Source of the DNA: Bacilli bacterium
GTDB taxonomy: Bacteria; Bacillota_I; Bacilli_A; RF39; UBA660
Direction of reading: 5' to 3'
Length of the DNA stretch: 18,023 nt
Assembly: GCA_028684735.1 (NCBI GenBank)
Contig: JAQUFI010000022.1
Span: 1-18,023, forward strand
Below, one piece after another: positions 7,274-15,095 of the stretch. The notes beneath the pieces are model-generated. The model saw nothing but the letters and a program-made list of their open reading frames with translations. It searched no databases and had not been told where the DNA came from. Each line of letters begins with the position of its first letter. The first letter of the stretch is position 1. A program made the translations under genes and the position numbers.

Positions 7274-7810
7274 TTAATAATATCCATAAGGATAATAACG
7301 ATTCATCTCAGCTGCTTCAGCTTCAGCTTTAGTTCGATGGACCGTTCCATAAGGGTGGGCAGGTGGAGCATAAATAGAATATAACTTGATTGGTTTATTG
7401 CCTGTATTGATTAAATTGTGCCATTTACCAGCTGGTATAATAAAAGCAAAATCATCTTTTACTTGTTCAACATAATTCAAATTATCTTGTCTATCACCCA
7501 TTTTAACTTGGCCTTCACCATCTTCAAGACGGATAAACTGATCGAGATCTGGGTGCATTTCTAAACCAATTTCCCCATTAACTGGAATACTCATTAAAGT
7601 TATTTGAAGATGTTTCCCAGTCCATAAAGCTGTTCTAAAATTATTATTCTTCTTTGAAGTTTCTTCAATATTTATGACGAATGGGTTAGGACCATAATCT
7701 CTAAGATTTATTGCTCGCCATAAATCGGAATTATTTGATAAAGCATTATGATAATAATTAACGGGAATCTTGATGTTATCATTAGAAGGCATTGGATAAT
7801 TATGATGCAT
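7274..7810 (-). CDS. Cupin domain protein with Tyr-rich C-terminus
   Basis: 178 aa, single cupin barrel. Motif 1 is GLEMHPDLDQFIRLEDGEG (82-100), with H86, D88 and Q91 as likely metal ligands. Motif 2 is PAGKWHNLINTGN (126-138) with H131, followed by LYSIYAPPAHPYGTVH. This belongs to a common bacterial cupin family whose substrate I do not know. The N-terminal ~65 residues (VNYYHNALSNNSDLW... FRTALWTGKHLQ) are an extra segment. The tail RYYPYGYY resembles Tyr/Gly-rich ends of spore-coat proteins. I start at 7810, where AAAGGAATGAG precedes the ATG; the frame extends to 7945 but those residues overlap the promoter region and are low-complexity. It diverges from the SGNH gene. Confidence 0.85.
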   Translation of the reverse strand: MHHNYPMPSNDNIKIPVNYYHNALSNNSDLWRAINLRDYGPNPFVINIEETSKKNNNFRTALWTGKHLQITLMSIPVNGEIGLEMHPDLDQFIRLEDGEGQVKMGDRQDNLNYVEQVKDDFAFIIPAGKWHNLINTGNKPIKLYSIYAPPAHPYGTVHRTKAEAEAAEMNRYYPYGYY

Positions 7811-7831
7811 ATTCTCATTCCTTTCCTTATT

Positions 7832-7858
7832 TATTATATGAGATATAAGTCTATTGGT
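7832..7858 (-). promoter_or_regulatory. Possible SigK-like (or SigA -10) promoter of the cupin gene
   Basis: On the - strand CATATAATA (7840-7832) fits the SigK -10 pattern CATAnnnTA, and an AC pair lies 16 bases upstream (7858-7857), near the spacing known for SigK in Bacillus. The same bases contain TATAAT but without a good SigA -35 box. The SigK pattern is short and this DNA is AT-rich, so chance is a real alternative. Confidence 0.3.
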
Positions 7859-7869
7859 GATGGAAATGG

Positions 7870-7899
7870 TTGATAAGGTATAGTAATAATTGATATAAT
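7870..7899 (+). promoter_or_regulatory. SigA-type promoter of the SGNH hydrolase gene
   Basis: TTGATA (7870-7875), an 18-base spacer and TATAAT (7894-7899), 31 bases before the ATG. The ribosome site AAGGAAG (7917-7923) follows. Confidence 0.6.
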
Positions 7900-7930
7900 A
7901 AAAGCAATAATAGATATAAGGAAGTAATAT

Positions 7931-8650
7931 ATGAATAATAAACAAGTATTATGTTTTGGTGATAGTATTACCCAAGGTCGGCCAGGTGTTACCTATTTAA
8001 AATATTTTAAAGATAAAAATCGTTACTATAATTATGGTTTAAGTGGTGATACATTAATTGGTATGAGTTATAGAATTAAAAAAGTTTTAAAAAGTAAGAA
8101 ACATAAAAGGATTGATAAGATTATTATTGGAATTGGAGCAAATGATATTATTCAGTCCTTTTTAAACAATTACTCTTGGTTGTGGAAACTAAGGGTTAAA
8201 AGTTTAATAAAAAGAGGTAGTATTGCTTGTAAAGATGAAAAAGATTTTAAAGAAACATATATTAAACTTATCGAATATTTAAAAACATATAATATTGAAA
8301 TAATTGTTTTTAGTCTTCCATATATTGAAAGTAATAATGGTTTAAATAATCAAATTAGTATTTATAACGATATTATTAAAACTATTTGTATGGAATTTGA
8401 TCTCCCTTTTATTGATTTTTATAATTGGCAAGTTGAAGCTAAACAAAAATCATCTCAAAAGGGAACTTATTTTATGTCAAGAAATCCGTTGCTAGTGGGT
8501 TGTGATATCATTTTAACTAGGTTATTTCCACTTACTAATTATATAAGTAAAAAAAGAAAACTTGCGGTAACCATTGATGGCTGTCATTTAAATGGGCTTT
8601 CAGCAAAGTGGTTAGCTAATAATTTAGAAAATCATAATAGAAACAATTAA
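7931..8650 (+). CDS. SGNH/GDSL-family hydrolase
   Basis: 239 aa. Serine esterase/lipase fold of the SGNH superfamily. Block I FGDSITQG has the nucleophile S12; block II GLSGDT (36-41) gives the oxyanion Gly; block III GIGANDI gives N71; block V DGCHLN (216-221) gives the D216/H219 pair. All four catalytic blocks are present. There is no signal peptide or membrane segment, so it is probably cytoplasmic. Substrate unknown: such enzymes deacylate lipids, sugars or peptidoglycan. A segment at about 77-105 (YSWLWKLRVKSLIKRG) is basic and aromatic and could touch membrane or substrate. Single-gene transcript: own promoter and own terminator. Confidence 0.9.
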   Translation: MNNKQVLCFGDSITQGRPGVTYLKYFKDKNRYYNYGLSGDTLIGMSYRIKKVLKSKKHKRIDKIIIGIGANDIIQSFLNNYSWLWKLRVKSLIKRGSIACKDEKDFKETYIKLIEYLKTYNIEIIVFSLPYIESNNGLNNQISIYNDIIKTICMEFDLPFIDFYNWQVEAKQKSSQKGTYFMSRNPLLVGCDIILTRLFPLTNYISKKRKLAVTIDGCHLNGLSAKWLANNLENHNRNN

Positions 8651-8651
8651 G

Positions 8652-8675
8652 AAGTTAAGGAATCTTAACTTTTTT
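8652..8675 (+). terminator. Intrinsic terminator after SGNH hydrolase gene
   Basis: AAGTTAAG-GAAT-CTTAACTT, an 8-bp perfect stem with a T tail, one base after the stop codon. Confidence 0.85.
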
Positions 8676-8682
8676 AATTGGG

Positions 8683-8718
8683 TATAATTGTATATTTTCC
8701 TTTTTTTAACAGATAATA
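8683..8718 (+). promoter_or_regulatory. Probable promoter region of the first ger operon
   Basis: Two overlapping readings. GTATA (8690-8694), 17 bases, then GATAATA (8712-8718) resembles the forespore SigG pattern (-35 GnATA, -10 CATAnTA) expected for ger operons; as a SigA site it would read TTGTAT-18-GATAAT. A separate GGGTATAAT (8680-8688) could be a SigA -10 box without a -35. The choice cannot be made by eye. Confidence 0.35.
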
Positions 8719-8750
8719 TAGTAATAGTCCTTTTAAGAGGAGGTCATCTA

Positions 8751-10295
8751 ATGTTAAAAAAAAAGAAAAGTATAGTTATCGATGATCAAGTTGATAAACT
8801 TAACCAAAAAATAAAAACGATTACGATCTCTTTATCTTTAAAAGAAAACATTGATAATATAAAAAAATTGTTTTTCGATGATGATAATTTGATTATAAGG
8901 GAGTTTAATAATAATCATCAAAAAGGGAAATTTGTTTTAATTTATTGTGATGGATTAGTTAATTCCGTTACGATTAATGAAAGTATTATTAAACCCCTAA
9001 TTCATTTTAATAAAGATTTAGATGATGATAATCTAATCCAATCATTAATAAAAAATGTATTATTAGTAGATGATATAAAAAAAGTTAATTATATGAAGGA
9101 CATTGTAGAAAATGTTACTTATGGTGATTCGATTTTATTTATTGAAGGTAGTGATGAAGCTTTAATTTTAAACACAAAACTTTTTTCATTACGTTCAATT
9201 AGCGAACCAGATGGGGAAAAGATTTTTCTTGGTCCTAGAGAAGGTTTTAATGAATCAATTTTTACTAATATATCACTTCTTAGACGTCGTCTTCGAACTA
9301 ATGATTTTAAGATAAGATATTATACTTTAGGTGATAAAACAAATACTAAAGTAGCTCTTTGCTATATCGATAGTATTGTTGATAAAAAGATTTTAGCAGA
9401 ACTATATCAAAGACTTCAAAAAATTAAGATTGATGGTGTTATTGATAGTAATTATATTACAGAGTTAATCAAAGATAATAAATGGTCACCTTTTCGAACC
9501 ACTGGTTATTCTGAAAAACCAGATTCTATTACGGGAAAAATATTAGAGGGTAATATTGCAATTATTGTTGATGGTTCACCAATTGTATTATCGATCCCTT
9601 TCTTTTTTGTTGAGAACTTCCATAGTAGTGAGGATTATTATGTTAGTTATTTTTATAGTACCTTTTCTAGAATTATTCGTATTATGGGTTTTATTTTTAC
9701 CGTTTGTGTTCCGGCTCTATATATTGCTATTGTTGCTTATCATCATGAAATGTTACCATCATCCTTATTTTTTAATATTGCGATGGAAAGAAGAAATGTA
9801 CCCCTTCCAGCTGCTTTGGAAATTTTTGTCATGCTGATTGTTTTTGATATTTTAAAAGAAACTGGTATTAGAATGTCCAATAATATTGGACAGTCACTTA
9901 GTATTGTTGGTGCAGTTGTTATTGGTCAAGCGACTGTTGATGCTAATTTAGTAGCTGCTCCTATTATTATTGTTATTGCTTTTACAGGGATTACAGGGCT
10001 TATGGTTCCTAAATTATCAGTACCTATTATTGTTTGCCGTTTCTTGTTATTTATTCTTTCTAGTTCTTTAGGCTTGTTTGGTTTTTTAATAGGGGTATCA
10101 TTTATTATCGTTCATATTTTAAATCTAAAATCATTTGGTATTGCACAAATAAATGTTAATGGTGATTTCACCTTTCAAAGTATTAAAGATACAATATTTA
10201 GAGCTCCTTGGTGGGAGATGAAAAAAAGACCAGAAGCTTTAACAGAAAACATGAATCGTATGGATAATAATGAGGTTGATAATTATGAAATATAA
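8751..10295 (+). CDS. Spore germination protein, GerA family A subunit (GerAA/GerKA-like)
   Basis: 514 aa. A subunit of a nutrient germinant receptor in the inner spore membrane; work on B. subtilis GerA shows that this subunit forms the ion channel. Residues 1-300 are the soluble part with GDSILFIEGSDEA (125-137) and the family motif GPREGFNESIFTN (161-173), then ILEGNIAIIVDGSP (264-276). Residues about 305-460 hold the membrane helices, with AMERRNVPLPAALEIF (344-359) and GQSLSIVGAVVIGQA (380-394). The C-terminal tail APWWEMKKRPE is also family-typical. SEKPD replaces the common ERPD. Start chosen at the ATG after GAGGAGGT; the frame extends 21 codons upstream through the promoter. First gene of an A-C-D-B operon; it overlaps the next by 11 bases. 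Which nutrient it senses cannot be told. Confidence 0.95.
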   Translation: MLKKKKSIVIDDQVDKLNQKIKTITISLSLKENIDNIKKLFFDDDNLIIREFNNNHQKGKFVLIYCDGLVNSVTINESIIKPLIHFNKDLDDDNLIQSLIKNVLLVDDIKKVNYMKDIVENVTYGDSILFIEGSDEALILNTKLFSLRSISEPDGEKIFLGPREGFNESIFTNISLLRRRLRTNDFKIRYYTLGDKTNTKVALCYIDSIVDKKILAELYQRLQKIKIDGVIDSNYITELIKDNKWSPFRTTGYSEKPDSITGKILEGNIAIIVDGSPIVLSIPFFFVENFHSSEDYYVSYFYSTFSRIIRIMGFIFTVCVPALYIAIVAYHHEMLPSSLFFNIAMERRNVPLPAALEIFVMLIVFDILKETGIRMSNNIGQSLSIVGAVVIGQATVDANLVAAPIIIVIAFTGITGLMVPKLSVPIIVCRFLLFILSSSLGLFGFLIGVSFIIVHILNLKSFGIAQINVNGDFTFQSIKDTIFRAPWWEMKKRPEALTENMNRMDNNEVDNYEI

Positions 10296-11424
10296 AAAAC
10301 TAAAGCTTTTAATAATTATGATTCCCTTTTTTTGGTTAACAGGTTGTTGGGATTATGTAGGTCTTGACGATATCACAATTGTCACAGGTGTTGCGATTGA
10401 TAAGGATTTTACAACCAATGAGTATCTACTAAGTTATGAAATAATTAGTTTATCAGAATCTTCAAAACAGCAAGAGATAATCGAGACAACTATCCTTGAA
10501 TCAACTGGGCGAACAATTATGGATGCCTTTGTCAATGCAAAAAAAAGAGTTATGAATAAATTATATTTTGGTGATACTCAGACGATTATTATAAGCAATC
10601 AAATAGCCAAAATAGATGGTATTAATACGGTTATTGACATAATGTTAAGGGGTGGAGAGATTAGAGAAACTGTTAAAATTATTATGTCTGGTGAAAAAAC
10701 AGCTAAAGAATTATTACTTCACAAAGGCGCTGATAATCCAGTTGTTTCCAATGAACTAAATAAAATTGTAAAGTTAGATAATAATATTACTTCATCAACT
10801 AAAAATATTGAATTATTTGAAGTTTTTAACATTTTGGAAAGTGAAGGAAGTAGTTTAATGCTACCGGTATTTAATATTGTTCGTAATGACGGTAAGAACA
10901 TTCCAGAAGTTAAAGGTATGGCTGTTTTTTCTAAGGATAAATTAATTGGAGAATTAAATCCAAATAATAGTAAAAGTTATTTATTTATTATGAATGAAAT
11001 TAATGGAGGAGTAATAACAATTGATATAGATGAAAATGGTGAGGATGATTTATCATTAGAAATCATGTCATCCAAAACATCAAGAAAGTGGAACTATAAA
11101 GATAAAAGAGTGAAATTTATAATAAATATTATAACGGATGTTAATGTAACTGAATTTAATAATGATTACAAAGAGATAGACACTAAAAAAATAAAAGAAA
11201 TAGAAAAGATGGCAAATGAAAAAATAATTACAGAAATTGAGAAAACGATAAATTATTCTAAAGAAAACTTTAAGACGGATATCTTTGGTTTTGGTAATTT
11301 AATTTATCAAAGTGATCCAAATTTATGGAAAAAATTAAAAGATGATTGGAATAATCATTTTCAAAAACTTGAAATTAAAATTAAACCAAAAGTTAATATT
11401 CTAAATACAAATGTTTCAAAATAA
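10285..11424 (+). CDS. Spore germination lipoprotein, GerC subunit (GerAC/GerKC-like)
   Basis: 379 aa. Outer-face lipoprotein of the germinant receptor. A lipoprotein signal runs to the lipobox LTG-C21, and is followed by the family start WDYVGLDDITIVTGVAID. The end has the typical KTDIFGFGNLIYQ...WKKLKDDWNNHF pattern of Ger(x)C proteins. The ATG at 10285 follows GAGGTTGAT; an ATG five codons earlier would lie on top of that ribosome site. Translation is coupled to the A subunit by an 11-base overlap. Lipid attachment at C21 should anchor it to the inner spore membrane beside A and B. Confidence 0.94.
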   Translation: MKYKKLKLLIIMIPFFWLTGCWDYVGLDDITIVTGVAIDKDFTTNEYLLSYEIISLSESSKQQEIIETTILESTGRTIMDAFVNAKKRVMNKLYFGDTQTIIISNQIAKIDGINTVIDIMLRGGEIRETVKIIMSGEKTAKELLLHKGADNPVVSNELNKIVKLDNNITSSTKNIELFEVFNILESEGSSLMLPVFNIVRNDGKNIPEVKGMAVFSKDKLIGELNPNNSKSYLFIMNEINGGVITIDIDENGEDDLSLEIMSSKTSRKWNYKDKRVKFIINIITDVNVTEFNNDYKEIDTKKIKEIEKMANEKIITEIEKTINYSKENFKTDIFGFGNLIYQSDPNLWKKLKDDWNNHFQKLEIKIKPKVNILNTNVSK

Positions 11425-11436
11425 AAGAGGTGATTT

Positions 11437-11631
11437 ATGATTCTTGCCATCATCATTATATTATATAGTGGTATTATTTTAGTGGATTATATACCAGTTA
11501 TTAAAAACCGTGATAAAAAAATCATTTGGGTTTATTCAATTTTCCTTATTTTTAGTTTTATTACTTTAATTTTATATAGTTTTAAAATGCCAATCCCATC
11601 TTTTTATAAAATTATTATGAATATAATATAG
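11437..11631 (+). CDS. Small two-helix membrane protein, probable Ger D subunit
   Basis: 64 aa with two hydrophobic helices (about 2-20 and 29-49) separated by a charged KNRDKK turn, ending PIPSFYKIIMNII. It has a strong ribosome site AGAGGTGATT and sits between C and B with gaps of 12 bases on each side. Some Bacillus ger operons carry such D genes, encoding two-helix proteins of about 60-75 aa that modulate germination. Size, topology and position fit; the sequence itself I do not recognise. The second ger operon here has no equivalent between its C and B genes. Confidence 0.8.
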   Translation: MILAIIIILYSGIILVDYIPVIKNRDKKIIWVYSIFLIFSFITLILYSFKMPIPSFYKIIMNII

Positions 11632-11643
11632 GAGATAGATAAA

Positions 11644-12726
11644 ATGATAAATGAAAAAATAACATCAAGACAAACAATTGTTATTATAATCTTATTTACT
11701 TTGGGCAGTAGTTTTGCCTTAGGTATTAGTAATGAATCCAAACAAGATTCATGGATATCATTAATAATAGCTTTTTTTGCTTCAATTCCTATTATCCTGA
11801 TCTATGCTAGAATTTTAAAACTATATCCAGGATTAGGATTATATGATATTGCTTTAAAACTTTTCGGAAAAATTGGTAGTAAAATTATTATCATTATCAT
11901 GGCTTGGTATGCTCTTCATTTAGGGACTTTGGTTATTAAAAGCTTTTCCGAATATATTAATGTGACAAGTTTATTGAATACTCCTGAGATTGTTGTTATT
12001 ATTATGTTATTATTAATTACTGTTTATATTGCTAGAAGTGGTCCATATATTTTTGGTAGTTGGTCATTAATTGGTTTAGTAACTGTTTTAATGATGATGA
12101 TTATTTCCATATTTTTTTCAATTAATAGGATTAACATAGAAAATATATTTCCGATTATGGGTAATGGCTGGAAAAAAATTGGTTCAGGAGTTATTTATAT
12201 TATATCGTTTCCTTTTTTGGAGACTGTTTTAATATTACCGCTGGCTGGATTTATAAAAAAGAAAGATAGTTCTTACCGAATATACATTTATGGTTTACTA
12301 TTTAGTACAATTGGGCTTTTAGTTATTACTCTACGTAATTTAACTATTTTAGGTACGGCTATGATTGAACGTAGTTTAATTCCCTCTTTTAATATGGCAA
12401 GAGTAATCAAAATGGGTAATTTTTTAACGAAAATAGAGGGTGTAATTACAATTAATATTATTATTGCTGGTATTACAAAAATTACGGTTTGTCTAATGGC
12501 TTTTACACTTGGGATAGCTAAAATATGTGCTATCGATAACTATAAAAAACTTATCATTCCTTCTTCACTATTGATGCTTGCTTTCTCAACTATTATTTAT
12601 AGTAATACAGCTGAAATGTTATCTTTTATAAAGATATATCCCTACTATGCGATTACTTTTCAATTAATAATCCCAATAATTATATGGATAACTGCTGAGG
12701 TAAAAAAGAATGCTAAAGAGACATAA
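11644..12726 (+). CDS. Spore germination protein, GerB subunit (GerAB/GerKB-like)
   Basis: 360 aa, about ten membrane helices, of the endospore-germination permease family in the APC transporter superfamily. In GerA this subunit binds the germinant (L-alanine) and gates the A channel. The start MINEKITSRQTIVIIILFTLGSSFALG and the motif SKQDSWISLIIAF (about 32-44) are family-typical. The ATG follows AGGAGATAG. Last gene of the operon; a two-way terminator begins 11 bases after the stop. The ligand is unknown. Confidence 0.94.
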   Translation: MINEKITSRQTIVIIILFTLGSSFALGISNESKQDSWISLIIAFFASIPIILIYARILKLYPGLGLYDIALKLFGKIGSKIIIIIMAWYALHLGTLVIKSFSEYINVTSLLNTPEIVVIIMLLLITVYIARSGPYIFGSWSLIGLVTVLMMMIISIFFSINRINIENIFPIMGNGWKKIGSGVIYIISFPFLETVLILPLAGFIKKKDSSYRIYIYGLLFSTIGLLVITLRNLTILGTAMIERSLIPSFNMARVIKMGNFLTKIEGVITINIIIAGITKITVCLMAFTLGIAKICAIDNYKKLIIPSSLLMLAFSTIIYSNTAEMLSFIKIYPYYAITFQLIIPIIIWITAEVKKNAKET

Positions 12727-12737
12727 AGAAGGAAAAC

Positions 12738-12768
12738 AAAAAATCAAGAATCACTATCTTGATTTTTT
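12738..12768. terminator. Two-way terminator shared by the two ger operons
   Basis: AAAAAATCAAGA (12738-12749), loop ATCACTA, TCTTGATTTTTT (12757-12768): a perfect 12-bp inverted repeat with T-tracts on both strands. Most of it lies inside the last codons of the minus-strand gerB gene, whose stop is at 12744-12746. Confidence 0.85.
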
Positions 12769-13880
12769 TCTTGATTAGCCTTTTTCTTTTTTATATATAT
12801 AGTTATGGCTGTTATTATTAACATAATCAATATTATTAATGAAATTGAATATGGAAACCAATTATTCATAAAAACATAGGAAGCTATTCCATTTTTAAAT
12901 AGATAATTCGAAATGATACCTGCAATTAAGGCAATAACGATAATTGATAAATTAATATATTTTTCTTTTTTTATTTTAAACGTTTGTTTAATATATTCAC
13001 TTACACAATATAAGCACATTGTCATTGTAACAAATAGGGGTATAATCCAATGTAGTGACAAAAAATTTTCAACATTATCGATATAATCAGCAATATTAAT
13101 TTTTTTCAAAACATAATAGGCAGGCATTCGATATAAATCAAAAAGATTAGCAGTGATTATTGAAACGTTTATATAAAAGACTAAAGCGATTAAGATAATG
13201 CTAAAAACAAATCCGCCAATAAGAGATTTATTAAATAATTTCTCGTTTTTAACCATTTTTTTAGGAATCATCAATAAGGTAATTAATGGTGGGAAACTAT
13301 AGGCTAAGTAAAGTAATGATCCTTTGATGATAGGGAAAATACCATCTTTCATAATTGGTTTAACATTATAAAAATCAGAATATTGATACAATCCTATAAT
13401 AATTATAACAATTATAGTAATTGTTATAAAAAATAGTATTTCATTAGTTCTAGCAATTGTTTCGATACCCTTAATAACAGTATAGATAATTACTAGTAAA
13501 AACAACAAGATAATAAAAGGTCTGGGGGTATCAGTCAAGTAAATAATAATAGCAAAATTTGTGGTTGCCCAAATCAATATAATAAAGATAATAAAAATGT
13601 ATAAAACCATAATTATATTAATAATACTACCAATCCATTTTCCAAAGATGAGTTTATTCTTTTCAATAATATTTTTATCCGGTTGATAATTAATGATATA
13701 TAAGATAATAGCTAAGGGTATTAAACAAATAACAATTGACATTAAAGCTGATATCCAAGCATCCTGTTTTACCAAAGCAATAACATTTAGATTACCCATA
13801 CCTACAAAAAAAGCATTTCCTAGAAAAAAACCCATAATTCCTATTTGAAAAGGTGATATAATATTATTGTTTTTTCCCAT
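12744..13880 (-). CDS. Spore germination protein, GerB subunit, second operon
   Basis: 378 aa, about ten membrane helices, endospore-germination permease family. The start has ISPFQIGIMGFFLGNAFFVG and the family-typical LVKQDAWISALMS. It ends in a charged tail KKKKANQEKNQDSDS whose last codons are part of the shared terminator. The ribosome site AAAGGACGG lies within the end of gerC, and the intergenic gap is two bases. It differs clearly from the + strand GerB, so the two receptors are paralogues and not a recent duplication; they probably sense different ligands. Confidence 0.94.
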   Translation of the reverse strand: MGKNNNIISPFQIGIMGFFLGNAFFVGMGNLNVIALVKQDAWISALMSIVICLIPLAIILYIINYQPDKNIIEKNKLIFGKWIGSIINIIMVLYIFIIFIILIWATTNFAIIIYLTDTPRPFIILLFLLVIIYTVIKGIETIARTNEILFFITITIIVIIIIGLYQYSDFYNVKPIMKDGIFPIIKGSLLYLAYSFPPLITLLMIPKKMVKNEKLFNKSLIGGFVFSIILIALVFYINVSIITANLFDLYRMPAYYVLKKINIADYIDNVENFLSLHWIIPLFVTMTMCLYCVSEYIKQTFKIKKEKYINLSIIVIALIAGIISNYLFKNGIASYVFMNNWFPYSISLIILIMLIITAITIYIKKKKANQEKNQDSDS

Positions 13881-13882
13881 CT

Positions 13883-15094
13883 TTATCCGTCCTTTTTGTA
13901 TGAATTTTTTGTTGAGTCGATAGTGGTACCGACATTTCTAATTATTGTTTTTACTTTGATTTTATAAGGCATTGTTGAGAATAGTTTGTTCCAATCTTTT
14001 TTATACTTTTGCCATGTTTTATAATTGTTTTTATAAAGGTATTCACCAAATCCAAAGATATCACTTTTAAAATCTGTTTGGACTTTATTTATCGTATCAT
14101 CTAATAATTTTTCAATTTCTTTATTAGTTGCTTTCTCTACTTTGGTAATGTTTCTAGATTTATTTAAATCAAGATTACAATTAAATTCACTTATAACCGC
14201 TTTAATATCGATATTTATTTCACCAATTGGTTTATCTTCCTCAATTTTTGTTGTCAATTTTGTTTTAGTTTTTTCTAAAACAATTCCTGCATAATTACCT
14301 TCATCATCACAGGGTACGGAGATGGTGGAAGTGTTAATTAAACCTCTTAAAAAGGTATATCCTAAACTTTCTTTTTGGGGTAAATATCCAATTACTTTAT
14401 CATCAATCAAAACAGCAGAACCACTTATTAAAAACGTTGTATTTGGTTCAGAAGTTGATTGATTTTCCTTCTTTTCACCTTGTTCAATAGAACCAATTAA
14501 TTCCATAGCGGTAATAGTAGCCTCTCTTCCTTCCATAAATAGACACATTGATACTTCATCAAAAAGACGATCACTAACGATACCATTATTATTTTTAGTA
14601 TTTTTTAATGAAGAGGATATACTTTTTGCAGATATTACTTCGATTGATGTAATTAATTTAATAACATCAATTGCTTTAGCATTCTTAACAATCACAACGG
14701 GAAAGATTTTTCTTGATTCTCGTTCTCTTAATAAAAAATCAATAAAATCTTCAATTCCTTTTCGAGCTAAAGTATCACTAATAACAATCAAATCCGTGTG
14801 TCCTAAGAATAATCTTTTAGGTTGATTTAATGTGATATTATTTAAAGCTTCAACAATTGTTTTTCCTTTACCAAAATGAACATCAATTGGGGTTGCTTCT
14901 GAAGAACTACTAGTATTACTACCTCCACTCTCTTGAGTGGGATCCATAATTTGAACACTAACTTTATATAATCCATCCTCTTCATCAATTCCAATCGCAC
15001 TAACTAAAGCTAAATCATTTAATTCTCTATAATTCCAACAACCAGCAGTAAAAAAAATGATGATTAGTGGAATCAATAATTTTAATTTTTTCAT
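13883..15094 (-). CDS. Spore germination lipoprotein, GerC subunit, second operon
   Basis: 403 aa. Lipoprotein signal with lipobox TAG-C19, then WNYRELNDLALVSAIGID, the canonical Ger(x)C start. A Ser-rich stretch GGSNTSSSSEATP lies at about 56-68. The C-terminal domain has FKSDIFGFGEYLYK...WQKYKKDWNKLF. Ribosome site AAAGGAG before the ATG; one base separates it from the stop of gerA, so translation is probably coupled. Confidence 0.94.
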   Translation of the reverse strand: MKKLKLLIPLIIIFFTAGCWNYRELNDLALVSAIGIDEEDGLYKVSVQIMDPTQESGGSNTSSSSEATPIDVHFGKGKTIVEALNNITLNQPKRLFLGHTDLIVISDTLARKGIEDFIDFLLRERESRKIFPVVIVKNAKAIDVIKLITSIEVISAKSISSSLKNTKNNNGIVSDRLFDEVSMCLFMEGREATITAMELIGSIEQGEKKENQSTSEPNTTFLISGSAVLIDDKVIGYLPQKESLGYTFLRGLINTSTISVPCDDEGNYAGIVLEKTKTKLTTKIEEDKPIGEINIDIKAVISEFNCNLDLNKSRNITKVEKATNKEIEKLLDDTINKVQTDFKSDIFGFGEYLYKNNYKTWQKYKKDWNKLFSTMPYKIKVKTIIRNVGTTIDSTKNSYKKDG

Positions 15095-15095
15095 T

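Noticed and set aside
7811..7945. Longer cupin protein starting at 7945
   Set aside because: The extra 45 residues are Tyr/Ile-rich translation of an AT-rich intergenic region, overlap the start of the divergent gene and lack a ribosome site.
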